DNA of 64,000 bases from Maribacter sp. BPC-D8 (GTDB lineage: Bacteria > Bacteroidota > Bacteroidia > Flavobacteriales > Flavobacteriaceae), in the NCBI RefSeq assembly GCF_035207705.1, contig NZ_CP128187.1, forward strand, positions 2,976,001 through 3,040,000. The letters are read 5' to 3'. Below, one piece after another: positions 45,243 through 54,856 of the stretch (position 1 is its first letter; each line of letters opens with the position of its first letter). Under the pieces are notes generated by a model. That model searched no databases. It saw only the letters and a list, made by a program, of their open reading frames with translations, and was not told where the DNA came from. The position numbers and the translations under genes were made by a program.

Positions 45243-46451
45243 TTATATTAATTCTGTCATAATCAAAGCACCTTTCGAAAGCGTTTTATGTACAGGACAT
45301 TTATCGGCTATCTCCAACAACCTTTGTCGTTGCTTATCATCTAAGTTTCCGAATATTTCTATTTCCCTTTTAAAAGTATCAATTTTTTTTCCGTCAGATG
45401 AAACATTTTCCGAATCTGGCGCATGATCCTTGCCATGGTCTACATGCACGATTACTTTTTGCAAATCCCATTTTTTACGGGTCGCATACATTCTTAAGGT
45501 CATTGCCGAACAAGCACCTAAACCAGAAGCCAAATAATCATAGGGTGATGGTCCGAAATCATTACCGCCAAAATCTATTGGCTCATCAGCTATTAACAAA
45601 TGATTACCCGAAACAATTTCAGAAGTAAAGCCTTCATTACCGATACTTACCGCCACTTGATGAGAAGTCTTTAAAACCGCTTTCTTCGGAATATCTAAAT
45701 AACGTTCTGCCCAACCAGATATTACATTTCCAACATAAGTAGAATCCGCACTATTCATTAATAGATGGTCTGCCCTATCAATAGACACAAAGCTTTTAGG
45801 ATGATGTGCATAGCTGTATAATTCTTTCGCATTTTCGATACCGACTATGGCATCTTGTGGCGAATGAATAACTAAGAAAGGTTTTCTCATGTTCTTAAGC
45901 ACAGACTCCATAGGTTTTGACTCAATATCATCTATAAAATCTTTATTAATGGTAAAATCTCTACCACCAATATTCACTTTTGCTTTACCGTTCGCATTAA
46001 TTTCTTCAACACTAGATTTAAATAAATGCTGCACATGAGCAGGAGAAGATGGTGCCCCAACAGTTGCGACAGCCAATACCGATTCTAATTTCGAAGCGGC
46101 AAAAATAACTGCAGCACCACCTAATGAATGCCCAACCAACAAAGAAGGAGCCTTATAATTATCTTCTAAAAATTTAGCTGCCTGTATTAGATCAGAAACA
46201 TTAGATGAAAAATTGGTTTCTTCAAAATCACCTTCACTATCACCTAAACCCGTAAAATCGAACCGAAGTACGGCGATACCTTTATTTACTAATGCCCTTG
46301 AGATATTACGAACTGCAGAAAAGTTTTTATTACAGGTAAAACAATGTGCAAAAATCGCATAACTGTGCGCTTCTTGATTAGTAGGCAACTCTAACCGTGC
46401 AGCCAATTGTTTACCTTGAGAATTTGTAAAAGTTACTTTTTCGAAGCCCAT
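45243..46451 (-). CDS. Alpha/beta hydrolase-OsmC fusion protein
   Basis: 402 residues. The N-terminal half (1 to about 250) is a serine hydrolase with nucleophile motif GHSLGG and an oxyanion/HG region (FAHCFTC). The C-terminal half (about 262-402) is an OsmC/Ohr peroxiredoxin domain with its two redox cysteines, Cys314 (GLGACSAM) and Cys385 (DKCPVHK). OsmC domains reduce organic hydroperoxides; the hydrolase partner could release them from esters. This two-domain architecture is known in Bacteroidota and Proteobacteria. It heads a short unit with DUF427. Confidence 0.92.
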   Translation of the reverse strand: MGFEKVTFTNSQGKQLAARLELPTNQEAHSYAIFAHCFTCNKNFSAVRNISRALVNKGIAVLRFDFTGLGDSEGDFEETNFSSNVSDLIQAAKFLEDNYKAPSLLVGHSLGGAAVIFAASKLESVLAVATVGAPSSPAHVQHLFKSSVEEINANGKAKVNIGGRDFTINKDFIDDIESKPMESVLKNMRKPFLVIHSPQDAIVGIENAKELYSYAHHPKSFVSIDRADHLLMNSADSTYVGNVISGWAERYLDIPKKAVLKTSHQVAVSIGNEGFTSEIVSGNHLLIADEPIDFGGNDFGPSPYDYLASGLGACSAMTLRMYATRKKWDLQKVIVHVDHGKDHAPDSENVSSDGKKIDTFKREIEIFGNLDDKQRQRLLEIADKCPVHKTLSKGALIMTELI

Positions 46452-46583
46452 ATTATTTTTTTTCTATACTGTTAGCATTACCATTGCATTAGATGTAAAT
46501 AATACTAAAAACTTACAAGGCTAAGAAATAATGACTGTGTTATTTAGTAAAGACGAAAGTTGATTAAATCTAAACCATAAAAA

Positions 46584-46617
46584 AAAGCCCCTTGATTTCT
46601 CAAGAGGCTTCTCTTTT
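46584..46617 (-). terminator. Terminator of the rhamnose operon
   Basis: AAGCCTCTTGA/TCAAGGGGCTT (minus strand) forms a stem with one G-U and a 4-5-nt loop, followed by TTTTTTT. It lies 23 nt past the lldD stop, at the end of the rhaD-rhaI-kinase-lldD unit. Confidence 0.8.
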
Positions 46618-46639
46618 ATAATTCATTATAGAAGCAAAG

Positions 46640-47785
46640 TTATATAAGATGTTTTGGTAAATCTTCAACACGCTCACAACATAACTGATCCATAACCTGT
46701 TTAAACTGTGTTTTTAGCATACCGATAGTATGATCACCGCCTTTGTCACCTAACGCACCAGTTCCATAAACGAAAGAACGACCCATAAAGGTAAACTTAG
46801 CACCACTAGCTATGGCACGCGCAATATCAGGGCCAGAGCGCAAGCCACTGTCCATCATAATCTCTATTTGATCGCTATATTTAGCTGTAATTTCTTGAAG
46901 CGAATTTATTGTCGATTGAGCTGCATCTAACTGCCTTCCCCCATGATTAGAAACGATTATCCCATCAAAACCCATACGTATGGCATCTTGAGTATCTTGT
47001 TCAGAAGCAACTCCTTTCAAAACTAGTTTTCCTTTCCATTTATCTCTAATCGGTTTTATTTTCTCTTCATTCAATCTACCTGAAAAAGTTTTATCCATAA
47101 AAGCACCTAGCTGCTTTAAATCTAGCCCTTCTGGCGTATATGGTTTCAATGTCTCAAAAGTAGGTTGACCATATTTTAAGGTATTATATGCCCAACTTGG
47201 TTTTCCTAAAATTTGAAGAATATTTGCTATTGACATTTTTGGTGGTAGTGCCAACCCATTTCTAAAATCGCGCGGGCGATACCCAAAAGTAGGTACATCA
47301 CATAATAAAACAAGAACAGGGCAACCTGCAGCTTCGGCACGATCGATAATATCATCTCTTATAGCGTCATCTACGGGGTTATATAATTGAAACCAAGCAT
47401 TGCCCTCTGTGAGCTCGCTTGCTTTTTCAATATCCATGGTTGTAACTGTACTTAGTATAAACGGAATATTGTGATTATGTGCTGCTTCAGCAAGAATAGC
47501 CGGAGTATTCGGCCACATGAGACCTTGAAGTCCGACGGGGGCTATACCAAAAGGAGCATCGAACTCCATCCCCATTATTTTCGTCTTTAAACTAGAGGTA
47601 CCATTATTTCTAAGATACCGTGGTTGTAACTGAACCTTTCGAATATCAGATGTGTTTCTAGTAAGACTTACATCTTCATTACAGCCGCCATCTAAATATT
47701 CAAAAGCGAACTTCGGAATTCTTGATTTTGCCTTAGACCGCAAATCGTCTACTGACGGATAGTCTGAGTTGAAATTCATAGCCAT
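46640..47785 (-). CDS. lldD: L-lactate dehydrogenase / alpha-hydroxy-acid oxidase (FMN)
   Basis: 381 residues. FMN-dependent alpha-hydroxy-acid oxidising enzyme: FAFEYLDGGCNEDVSL at the N-terminus, APVGLQGLMWPNTP, and the catalytic His/Arg block IIVSNHGGRQLDAAQST with IMMDSGLRSGPDIARAIASGA. Here it most likely oxidises L-lactate formed from L-lactaldehyde, the C3 product of rhamnulose-1-phosphate cleavage, to pyruvate. It is the last gene of the rhamnose operon, 8 nt after the kinase gene. Glycolate or other hydroxy-acids are possible alternatives. Confidence 0.92.
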   Translation of the reverse strand: MAMNFNSDYPSVDDLRSKAKSRIPKFAFEYLDGGCNEDVSLTRNTSDIRKVQLQPRYLRNNGTSSLKTKIMGMEFDAPFGIAPVGLQGLMWPNTPAILAEAAHNHNIPFILSTVTTMDIEKASELTEGNAWFQLYNPVDDAIRDDIIDRAEAAGCPVLVLLCDVPTFGYRPRDFRNGLALPPKMSIANILQILGKPSWAYNTLKYGQPTFETLKPYTPEGLDLKQLGAFMDKTFSGRLNEEKIKPIRDKWKGKLVLKGVASEQDTQDAIRMGFDGIIVSNHGGRQLDAAQSTINSLQEITAKYSDQIEIMMDSGLRSGPDIARAIASGAKFTFMGRSFVYGTGALGDKGGDHTIGMLKTQFKQVMDQLCCERVEDLPKHLI

Positions 47786-47793
47786 AACTAATT

Positions 47794-49167
47794 CTATTTT
47801 AAATTGAGTGGCACGTGTTTTTTAACAGCGTAATTATTTTTAAGAAATTTAGGCTCTAACATCTTGTCTGAAATAACGATTGCAGCACCTAGGGCAGAAC
47901 CAAGCGAAGAATTTGCAGTTCTAAGCTTCATTTTATTCATAGACTGTGAAAGCATTTGTATATACACTTCATTATCACTAAAACCACCGTCAATATAAAG
48001 TTTTTTGATTTTAGATTTTCCAATAGCAGCTTTAATACTTTTCTCTTGAAGTAAAACCAATTCTAAAAGTAATTGATGGTAAGCATATTCATAGCTATCG
48101 TATGAAATTGTAGTTTTATTAGGCATATGTTCTGAATACATTGTAAACCACTTGAACATATGAGTAAAATTTCTATTGATTTCTAAAAAGATATCTTGAT
48201 CGAATTTTACTTTTTTATGACAGTCATAAGGCACATTATAATAATCAGATAATACTTTGACTTGGACCTTGTACTCATTACCTAAAAATAGTCGCGAAAC
48301 TTTAACAGCACTTCCGTCTACTCGCATGTTAAAAAGCGAACGATTTTCAATATCATTTAAGCTTAACATCCCCTCATTAAAAGGGTTAATAGAAATGCTC
48401 CATGTACCTGTAGAAACCAATAAAAATGGTTTGGTAATACTACGATTATATGGTACTAGTGCCGATGAGCTATCATGAATACCACTACCTATATTAATTT
48501 GATGTCCTTTATAATTAACCAATGTTGTTTTACAAGAAGATTGAATAGGAGGCAATTTCTTATCAATACCTTCTTTGTATACCCAATCGTGATAGTCTTT
48601 TTGTTCAAAATTCCATAACATGGTATGACAGCCTATACTTGTATACTCACTTACGGGAATACCTGTAAATAAGTAGCTTAAATATTGGGGTAGATGTAAC
48701 GAATATTGAATTTTTTCAAAGACCTCTGCCTGGGCTAACTTTAGCCAATATAATTGTATTCCTGCATTTAGCATTCCTAATTTTGGTGACCCAGTTACTT
48801 TAGAAATTTGAGTTTCTGTACCGTGAGTTTCATAAAAAGAATCTAAAACCCCATCTTTTAAAGGCTTCAGGTAATTGTAAAGATGTGTAAGTGGCTTGCC
48901 GTTTTCATCAATATGCACCAAACTAGCCCCATAACAAGAAAAATTTAAAGCTTGAATCTCATATTCTTTAGAATCTAGCATTTTATCAAAAATGGCGACA
49001 GCCCAATTTTTCAAAGCTTCTAGGTTTTCGGTAGGATAACCGTCTTCATCTTCAATTTCATCAAAACGTATATACTCGCGATGAATCTCTCTGAAAGATT
49101 CGTCGAAAAGAAAGAACTTTTTGTTCGTTTTTCCAATATCGAATACAGCCGTTACCTTTATTTTCAT
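47794..49167 (-). CDS. FGGY-family carbohydrate kinase, probable rhamnulokinase
   Basis: 457 residues from the ATG at 49167 (MKIKVTAVFDIGKTNKKFFLF); a longer in-frame start would overlap the isomerase gene. ATPase-fold kinase: N-terminal phosphate-1 motif DIGKTNKK, sugar-binding region around FSCYGASLVHIDENG, and phosphate-2/adenosine motif LVSTGTWSISINPF with LYIDGGFSDNEVY near the C-terminus. In context it would phosphorylate L-rhamnulose to L-rhamnulose-1-phosphate, a role inferred from the operon and not from specificity residues. Spacing 10 nt from rhaI and 8 nt to lldD. Confidence 0.88.
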   Translation of the reverse strand: MKIKVTAVFDIGKTNKKFFLFDESFREIHREYIRFDEIEDEDGYPTENLEALKNWAVAIFDKMLDSKEYEIQALNFSCYGASLVHIDENGKPLTHLYNYLKPLKDGVLDSFYETHGTETQISKVTGSPKLGMLNAGIQLYWLKLAQAEVFEKIQYSLHLPQYLSYLFTGIPVSEYTSIGCHTMLWNFEQKDYHDWVYKEGIDKKLPPIQSSCKTTLVNYKGHQINIGSGIHDSSSALVPYNRSITKPFLLVSTGTWSISINPFNEGMLSLNDIENRSLFNMRVDGSAVKVSRLFLGNEYKVQVKVLSDYYNVPYDCHKKVKFDQDIFLEINRNFTHMFKWFTMYSEHMPNKTTISYDSYEYAYHQLLLELVLLQEKSIKAAIGKSKIKKLYIDGGFSDNEVYIQMLSQSMNKMKLRTANSSLGSALGAAIVISDKMLEPKFLKNNYAVKKHVPLNLK

Positions 49168-49177
49168 TAGAGTATAA

Positions 49178-50458
49178 TTACAGTCCTGACGCCACTGAAT
49201 CAGCACCTCTTTCTTTAATTAAATTTTCTCTTACCTGCAATGACCTATAAGCGTTTAAAGGATCTAACGCACCTTCTTTATTTAGCCTAGCCTTCTCAAG
49301 TAATGGTCGCACATCTGTGCGGTAGGCAGCTTGAAGTATCTCTTGACATTTTACAACATCATTATTTAATTGTGCGGTCGTTAAAAGCTTCTGGTCTACA
49401 AGCAACGCTTTTGCATATGCTTCTTTTATAGCTTCTAAAGACTGAATTAAATCTTCTAAAGGATCTTTAATATTATGACTAGCATCTATCATCCATGCAG
49501 GATATGGATTTTGAGGATTATTCTCCATCCCATAAACTAAGGCATTAAAAATTAAAAATAAGGCGTAAGGCTTAACACTGCCAACAGTAAGGTCATCATC
49601 GCCATACTTACTATCATTAAAATGAAAACCACCTAATTTTCCTTTTAACATTAAGGTAGAAACTATTTGCTCAATATTGGTATTCGGTAAATGATGCCCT
49701 AGATCAACTAAGGTATATGCCTTTTCTCCACAGGCATTTGCAAGCATAAATGAGGTACCCCAATCTTGAATTACCGTACTATAAAAATTAGGCTCGTAAG
49801 GTTTGTATTCAATAAACATTTTCCAATCATCAGGTAGTGTTTTGTAAATATCCTTTAAACTATCTTCCGTATTTTGCAATGCAGATTGAAAATTACTCTG
49901 ACCAGGAAAATTAGCCCCATCTGCCAACCAAACGGTTAAACTTTTTGAGCCTAGTTTGTCGCCGATTTTTATAACTTCAATATTGTGTGCTATTGCCTGT
50001 TCGCGTGCAGCTTTGCTTGTGTTACTCAGTGACCCGAACTTATAACTTTCTTTTGAATCTTTTTGGTCTTGAAAAGTATTGGAATTGACGGCATCAAATA
50101 TGATGTCGTGAGATTTAGCCAAGTCTTTTATTGCATTATAATCTTGAGGAACATCCCAAGGAATATGTAATGATATGGCACCTGCACTTTGCGTGAGAGA
50201 ATGAATAATACCGACATCATCAATTTTCAACTCTAGGCTAGATGGTTCGCCTTGAAAACCAAAACGACCAAAACGAGTACCACCAGCACCTAATGCCCAG
50301 CTCGGTATCGCTATCTGAAATTCTTCAATTTTTTTAATTATAGCATCAACATTGGTACCATTTTTAGTCAATTTATTAGCTAAAAAATCGAAATGCTCAT
50401 TATGCTCAATGATGTCTTTTCTATTTACATCACCAAGTTGATTTTTATCTATTCTCAT
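49178..50458 (-). CDS. rhaI: L-rhamnose isomerase (RhaI type)
   Basis: 426 residues, the size of the Pseudomonas stutzeri-type L-rhamnose isomerase rather than the E. coli RhaA. TIM-barrel metal-dependent isomerase; blocks such as SWALGAGGTRFGRF, LSLHIPWDVP, VWLADGANFPGQ, MFIEYKPYEPNFY, YTLVDLGHHLPNTNIEQ, GGFHFNDSKYGDDDLTVG and WMIDASHNIKDP carry the expected Glu/His/Asp metal ligands. It converts L-rhamnose to L-rhamnulose. It lies 76 nt downstream of rhaD. Confidence 0.92.
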   Translation of the reverse strand: MRIDKNQLGDVNRKDIIEHNEHFDFLANKLTKNGTNVDAIIKKIEEFQIAIPSWALGAGGTRFGRFGFQGEPSSLELKIDDVGIIHSLTQSAGAISLHIPWDVPQDYNAIKDLAKSHDIIFDAVNSNTFQDQKDSKESYKFGSLSNTSKAAREQAIAHNIEVIKIGDKLGSKSLTVWLADGANFPGQSNFQSALQNTEDSLKDIYKTLPDDWKMFIEYKPYEPNFYSTVIQDWGTSFMLANACGEKAYTLVDLGHHLPNTNIEQIVSTLMLKGKLGGFHFNDSKYGDDDLTVGSVKPYALFLIFNALVYGMENNPQNPYPAWMIDASHNIKDPLEDLIQSLEAIKEAYAKALLVDQKLLTTAQLNNDVVKCQEILQAAYRTDVRPLLEKARLNKEGALDPLNAYRSLQVRENLIKERGADSVASGL

Positions 50459-50534
50459 AAACTTCTTGATTTTGAAAAAATACTTCCATGAGCGAATTAA
50501 CCCTAATGACCCATGGAAGTAAGAACAAACTAAA

Positions 50535-52640
50535 TTATCTTACGAAGGCATTACTCATACCACCATCTACATTAATAATATTTCCGGTAGTTTTATCTAA
50601 AATACCTACGCATGCAAATACACCATTTGCAATATCTTTAGGGTAAATAATTTCATTTAAAAGATTTCTTTTAGCATAATGCGCCGGTAGCTCATCTACG
50701 GTAATTCCGTAAGCTTTCGCTCTACCTTCTGCCCAATCACCTTCCCATATTTTGCTACCTACAATAACCCCATCAGGATTTACCGTATTTACACGTATTT
50801 TATCACCACCTAATTCAGCTGCTAATAACCTTGCCATATGTTGTTGGGCTGCTTTTGCTGTTCCATAAGCAACGTTATTTGGACCTGAAACCAGACCGTT
50901 TTTACTGGCAATACTAACAAAATCGCCTCCTAAGCTTTGTTTTCGCATAATACCTACAGCTTGTTTTGCAAGTTCGAACTGACCTTTTACCAGTACGTTT
51001 TGTAGTATATCCCAATCTTTATCTGTAGTTTCTTCTAAAGGTTTTGAAATAGCAAGACCTGCACTATGAACAACGATATCTACACCACCAAACTCTAAAC
51101 ATGCTTTTTTATAAGCTTCAGCTATAGATTCACTTTTTGTTACATCACAAACCGTATAGCTTGCTACATCTTTAGCATACGTTGCAACGCCTTCTTTCAG
51201 TCTATCTTCCGCAATATCAGTCAACACTACGTTAGCGCCTTCTTGAGCTAATTTATCAGCAATAGCTTTACCAATACCGCCACCTGCACCAGTAACCAGA
51301 GCTACTTTACGCGATAAAGGCTGTTCTTTTGGCATACGCTGTAATTTTGCTTCTTCTAACAACCAATATTCAATATCAAAAGCTTCTTGTCTTGGTAAGG
51401 ATGTATACGCCGTAAGTGCCTCTGCACCGCGCATTACATTTATAGCATTTACATAAAACTCATTAGCTACACGGGTAGTCTGTTTATTTTTCGCAAAACT
51501 GAACATACCAACACCAGGATAAATTATTATAACCGGATTTGCATCTCTAACAGCAGGGCTATTTTCGCGCTTATGGTTCTCATAATAAGAATTATATTCT
51601 TTTCTATATTGCTCAAATGCCGGGTGTAATTTCGCGAGTACCCCAGCTGTATTTGAAAAATCTTCATTAAGATCCAGTTTCAATACTAAGGGCTGTATTT
51701 TAGTTCTAAGAAAATGATCAGGACATGAGGTACCCATTGGCGCCAAACGCTCCAAATCATTACTATTTATAAATTCTAAAACAACATCACTATCATTAAA
51801 ATGACCAATCATTCTATTTTCAGAAGAACAAAGTCCCCTAAGCATGGGCATTAATTGCGCTGCTTTTTCTAATCGATCTTCTTTGGCAAGGCTTTTTATC
51901 TTTTGACCACCAAATACGCTACCGTTATCGGCGATCTTTTTCTCTATGTATTCAGAAGCCATTTCAATAACTTCAAGACTGTTTATATAACATTCATAAG
52001 AAGTATCGCCCCATGTAAAAAGTCCATGACTACCTAATACAATTCCACGAATTCCGGGGTTGTCGTTCAGACATTTTTCTAGTTGAAGCCCTAAATCAAA
52101 TCCAGGTCTTTGCCAAGGCACCCACCCCATGGTATCTCCCCATATTTCTTTGGTCACCTTTTCACTATCCTTTGCTGCAGCAACCGCAATCAAAGCATCT
52201 GGATGTAGGTGGTCTATATGCTTAAATGGCAATAAGCCATGCAAAGGCGTATCAATAGATGGTGCTTTACTTTCTAGATCATAAATACAATGATTGAATA
52301 GACCAACCATACGATCTTCATCTTCTAGGCCACCATATACATTCTTTAAATTTCGCAGTCTCTCTGTATAAAGACCTGCTATGCCAGCTTTAGTCAAGGT
52401 ACCGATATCGCCACCAGAACCTTTAATCCACATTACTTCAGCTTCTTCATTTGTCAACGGATCTTTTTCAATGGTTTTACAACTTGTATTTCCGCCACCG
52501 TAGTTCGTTATTCTTAAATCTGCACCTAAAATATTTGAACGGTAAAGGAATAAGGCAACTTGATCATCACCTAATTCGGCGGCTTTCTTGTGGTCCCATA
52601 AATAATCAACATACTTTAAATTCTCAGATATATGACTCAT
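50535..52640 (-). CDS. rhaD: Bifunctional rhamnulose-1-phosphate aldolase / short-chain dehydrogenase
   Basis: 701 residues. N-terminal class II aldolase domain (1 to about 430): GGGNTSCK, MWIKGSGGDIGTLTKAG, HGLLPFKHIDHLHPDALIA and GIVLGSHGLFTWG, with HLHPD and HG providing zinc-ligand histidines. C-terminal SDR domain (about 445-701): VTGAGGGIGKAIAD, Tyr-x3-Lys in VAYGTAKAA, and NVDGGMSNAF at the end. Known architecture RhaD-ADH: cleaves L-rhamnulose-1-phosphate to DHAP and L-lactaldehyde and oxidises or reduces the lactaldehyde. First gene of the minus-strand operon, divergent from the GntR gene. Confidence 0.95.
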   Translation of the reverse strand: MSHISENLKYVDYLWDHKKAAELGDDQVALFLYRSNILGADLRITNYGGGNTSCKTIEKDPLTNEEAEVMWIKGSGGDIGTLTKAGIAGLYTERLRNLKNVYGGLEDEDRMVGLFNHCIYDLESKAPSIDTPLHGLLPFKHIDHLHPDALIAVAAAKDSEKVTKEIWGDTMGWVPWQRPGFDLGLQLEKCLNDNPGIRGIVLGSHGLFTWGDTSYECYINSLEVIEMASEYIEKKIADNGSVFGGQKIKSLAKEDRLEKAAQLMPMLRGLCSSENRMIGHFNDSDVVLEFINSNDLERLAPMGTSCPDHFLRTKIQPLVLKLDLNEDFSNTAGVLAKLHPAFEQYRKEYNSYYENHKRENSPAVRDANPVIIIYPGVGMFSFAKNKQTTRVANEFYVNAINVMRGAEALTAYTSLPRQEAFDIEYWLLEEAKLQRMPKEQPLSRKVALVTGAGGGIGKAIADKLAQEGANVVLTDIAEDRLKEGVATYAKDVASYTVCDVTKSESIAEAYKKACLEFGGVDIVVHSAGLAISKPLEETTDKDWDILQNVLVKGQFELAKQAVGIMRKQSLGGDFVSIASKNGLVSGPNNVAYGTAKAAQQHMARLLAAELGGDKIRVNTVNPDGVIVGSKIWEGDWAEGRAKAYGITVDELPAHYAKRNLLNEIIYPKDIANGVFACVGILDKTTGNIINVDGGMSNAFVR

Positions 52641-52870
52641 GAATTTTACTTAAATAATTAGTATTATCGTTAGATTAGCTAGCTAAGCTAAAAGTTAGTA
52701 ACCAATATAGCATCCTGTACTATACTGTAAATTAGCACTCTTGTTTTAAATATTTATTTTACCCTTGTTTAAGCAAAATCATTGCGTATTTTAAATGAAT
52801 AATTGCTTTAGTTAGTAATACTGTCAGCTAAATTACCCTCTGTAAACAATAATTCGACAACCCCATTTTC
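52641..52870. promoter_or_regulatory. Divergent rhaD / gntR control region
   Basis: 230 bp. It contains a perfect 12-bp palindrome TTAGCTAGCTAA (52675-52686), a 9-bp direct repeat AGTTAGTAA at 52693-52701 and 52810-52818, and an imperfect -7 element TACCCTTG (52760-52767) toward gntR. These are candidate GntR-family operators. No consensus -7 element faces rhaD. Confidence 0.45.
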
Positions 52871-53917
52871 ATGATAACATTTAGAAAAATAGTAATTGAC
52901 AGAAAGTCAAGAAAACCTAAATATAGACAAATTGTTGATTCAATAATTGATGGTATTGCTACTGGATCTATAGTTATAGACGAACAGTTACCATCTATAA
53001 ATATGTTTAGTGAAGAGTTTCTTTTATCAAGAGATACCGTTGAAAAAGCATACAAAATTTTAAAAGAAAGAAAAATTATAACCTCTGTTAGAGGCAAAGG
53101 TTACTTTGTATCAAGAACACAGTTAATCTCTAAAATTAATGTGCTATTTCTTACCAACAAAATGAGCGCTTATAAAATGAAAATTTACAACTCATTTATA
53201 AACTCTTTGGGCAGCGATGTACACACAGACTTATTTATTTACCACTGTAACGAATCTTTGTTCTTGAATTTACTAGACAAAAGCCAGGGTGCGTACGATT
53301 ACTATCTGGTTATGCCTCATTTTAAATCTGACCAACTTAAACACAAAAGTTTTTCTGAATCTATAATTAATAAATTAAACGATATACCAAAGAAGAAATT
53401 AATAATAATGGATAATAATAAAATCGCTCTTAAGGGTGATTATTCTGAGGTATATCAAGATTTTGAAAACGACATTTACAATGCATTAAACGATGGAATT
53501 GATAAAATTAAAAAGTATAAAAAACTTTTATTGGTATACCCTGAAAAAATAGAATACCCCTACCCAAAACGCATTGTTTTTGGATTTAGAAAATTCTGTG
53601 CAGAGAATAATCTTGATTTTGAAATATTAAATGAGATTTATGACGACATGATATTAAAAAAGGGAGATCTCTATATAACAATTGAAGAAACCGATTTGGT
53701 GAATTTGGTTCATCAAGTTCGCGAAGACCATATGTCTATCGGAGAAGATATTGGCATCATCTCATATAATGACACTCCTTTAAAAGAACTTTTAGGAATA
53801 ACAGTAATATCTACCGATTTTGAAAATATGGGAAAATCGGCTGCTCAGTTGATTTTAGAATCTAAAGTGAGTAAAATTAAAAACCCATTTAACCTAATTG
53901 ACCGCAACTCTATGTAA
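52871..53917 (+). CDS. GntR-family transcriptional regulator with LacI-type sugar-binding domain
   Basis: 348 residues. Winged-helix GntR domain (about 5-78, KPKYRQIVDSIIDGIATGSIVIDEQLPS ... LSRDTVEKAYKILKERKIITSVRGKGYFV) joined to a periplasmic-binding-protein-like sensor domain (about 80-348). It is divergent from rhaD and upstream of the dioxygenase-to-deacetylase genes, so the effector is expected to be L-rhamnose or a rhamnose-pathway intermediate. This architecture is used for sugar regulators in Bacteroidota. Operator candidates lie in the adjacent gap. Confidence 0.9.
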   Translation: MITFRKIVIDRKSRKPKYRQIVDSIIDGIATGSIVIDEQLPSINMFSEEFLLSRDTVEKAYKILKERKIITSVRGKGYFVSRTQLISKINVLFLTNKMSAYKMKIYNSFINSLGSDVHTDLFIYHCNESLFLNLLDKSQGAYDYYLVMPHFKSDQLKHKSFSESIINKLNDIPKKKLIIMDNNKIALKGDYSEVYQDFENDIYNALNDGIDKIKKYKKLLLVYPEKIEYPYPKRIVFGFRKFCAENNLDFEILNEIYDDMILKKGDLYITIEETDLVNLVHQVREDHMSIGEDIGIISYNDTPLKELLGITVISTDFENMGKSAAQLILESKVSKIKNPFNLIDRNSM

Positions 53918-54029
53918 TCTAAATTGTTTAAAATATTACAGGATAGCACAGGATGAAGCAACTACTAAATTATTCTAGTATTGTTTAACAAACCAGAACC
54001 AATATTTAAAATTCCAAAATTACCGAGTT

Positions 54030-54854
54030 ATGAGATATAATTTAACGGCAGAAGAAATTTCAAGTTATCGCACAGACGGATTTTTAATCGTTGATGACTT
54101 TTTAAATGAAGATGAAGTAAAATTATGGAAAGACACTATTGATTTGGCCATCACGAAAAGACAAGGTCGAAAATTTCCTCATTCAGAAGTGAAAACCGGC
54201 GATTCTGACGGAATCAATAAAGATGCAGAATACTTTGGTAAAGTTTTTGACCAAATCATCAACTTATGGATGACAGATGAAGGTGTTAAAAATTTGATGC
54301 TCGACAAGCGACTAGGTAAGATGGCGGCAGATCTTTCGCAAGCAGATGGTATTCGTATATGGCATGACCAATCTCTAGTAAAACAACCTTGGGGTAACCC
54401 TACCTCTTGGCATTTAGATACTCCGTTTTGGTCTTTTAATGACAGAGAAGCATTAAGCATTTGGGTAGCTTTAGAAGATGTAACATTACAAAATGGGTGT
54501 TTATATTTTATGCCTGGCTCCAATAAAGACACCGAGCTTGTAGAACCTGGCATTGGTTCTAATATGGGCGATGTTTTTAACTCGTACCCTAAATACGGAT
54601 CAAAAGACCCGCAACCTGCGGTAATAAAAGCTGGTAGTTGCACTTTTCATAACGGCTTAACAATACATGCGGCAGGTGTAAACATGACGCCAAGAACAAG
54701 AAAAGCAATGACGTGTGCATATATGCCAGATGGCGCTGTTTTTAATGGAAAACAAAATGTATTACCAGACGATTATTTCAAGTCATTAAAAATTGGGGAT
54801 ATTTTAAATAACGAAGAGCAGAACCCATTAATATATCATAAAAACAGAGATTAA
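54030..54854 (+). CDS. Phytanoyl-CoA dioxygenase (PhyH) family Fe(II)/2OG oxygenase
   Basis: 274 residues. Double-stranded beta-helix oxygenase: metal triad His128/Asp130 (SWHLDTPFW) and His213 (TIHAAGV), with the 2-oxoglutarate-binding Arg224 eleven residues later, matching the spacing in human PhyH. No signal peptide, so cytoplasmic. First of a plus-strand run (gap to the creatininase gene 2 nt). Substrate unknown; association with RhaT and the rhamnose operon suggests a decorated rhamnose or its product, which is inference. Confidence 0.9.
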   Translation: MRYNLTAEEISSYRTDGFLIVDDFLNEDEVKLWKDTIDLAITKRQGRKFPHSEVKTGDSDGINKDAEYFGKVFDQIINLWMTDEGVKNLMLDKRLGKMAADLSQADGIRIWHDQSLVKQPWGNPTSWHLDTPFWSFNDREALSIWVALEDVTLQNGCLYFMPGSNKDTELVEPGIGSNMGDVFNSYPKYGSKDPQPAVIKAGSCTFHNGLTIHAAGVNMTPRTRKAMTCAYMPDGAVFNGKQNVLPDDYFKSLKIGDILNNEEQNPLIYHKNRD

Positions 54855-54856
54855 AA

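Noticed and set aside
49168-49206. Longer N-terminus for the FGGY kinase overlapping rhaI
   Set aside because: The extra 13 residues are unlike the family; MKIKVTAVFDIGKT is the expected beginning.
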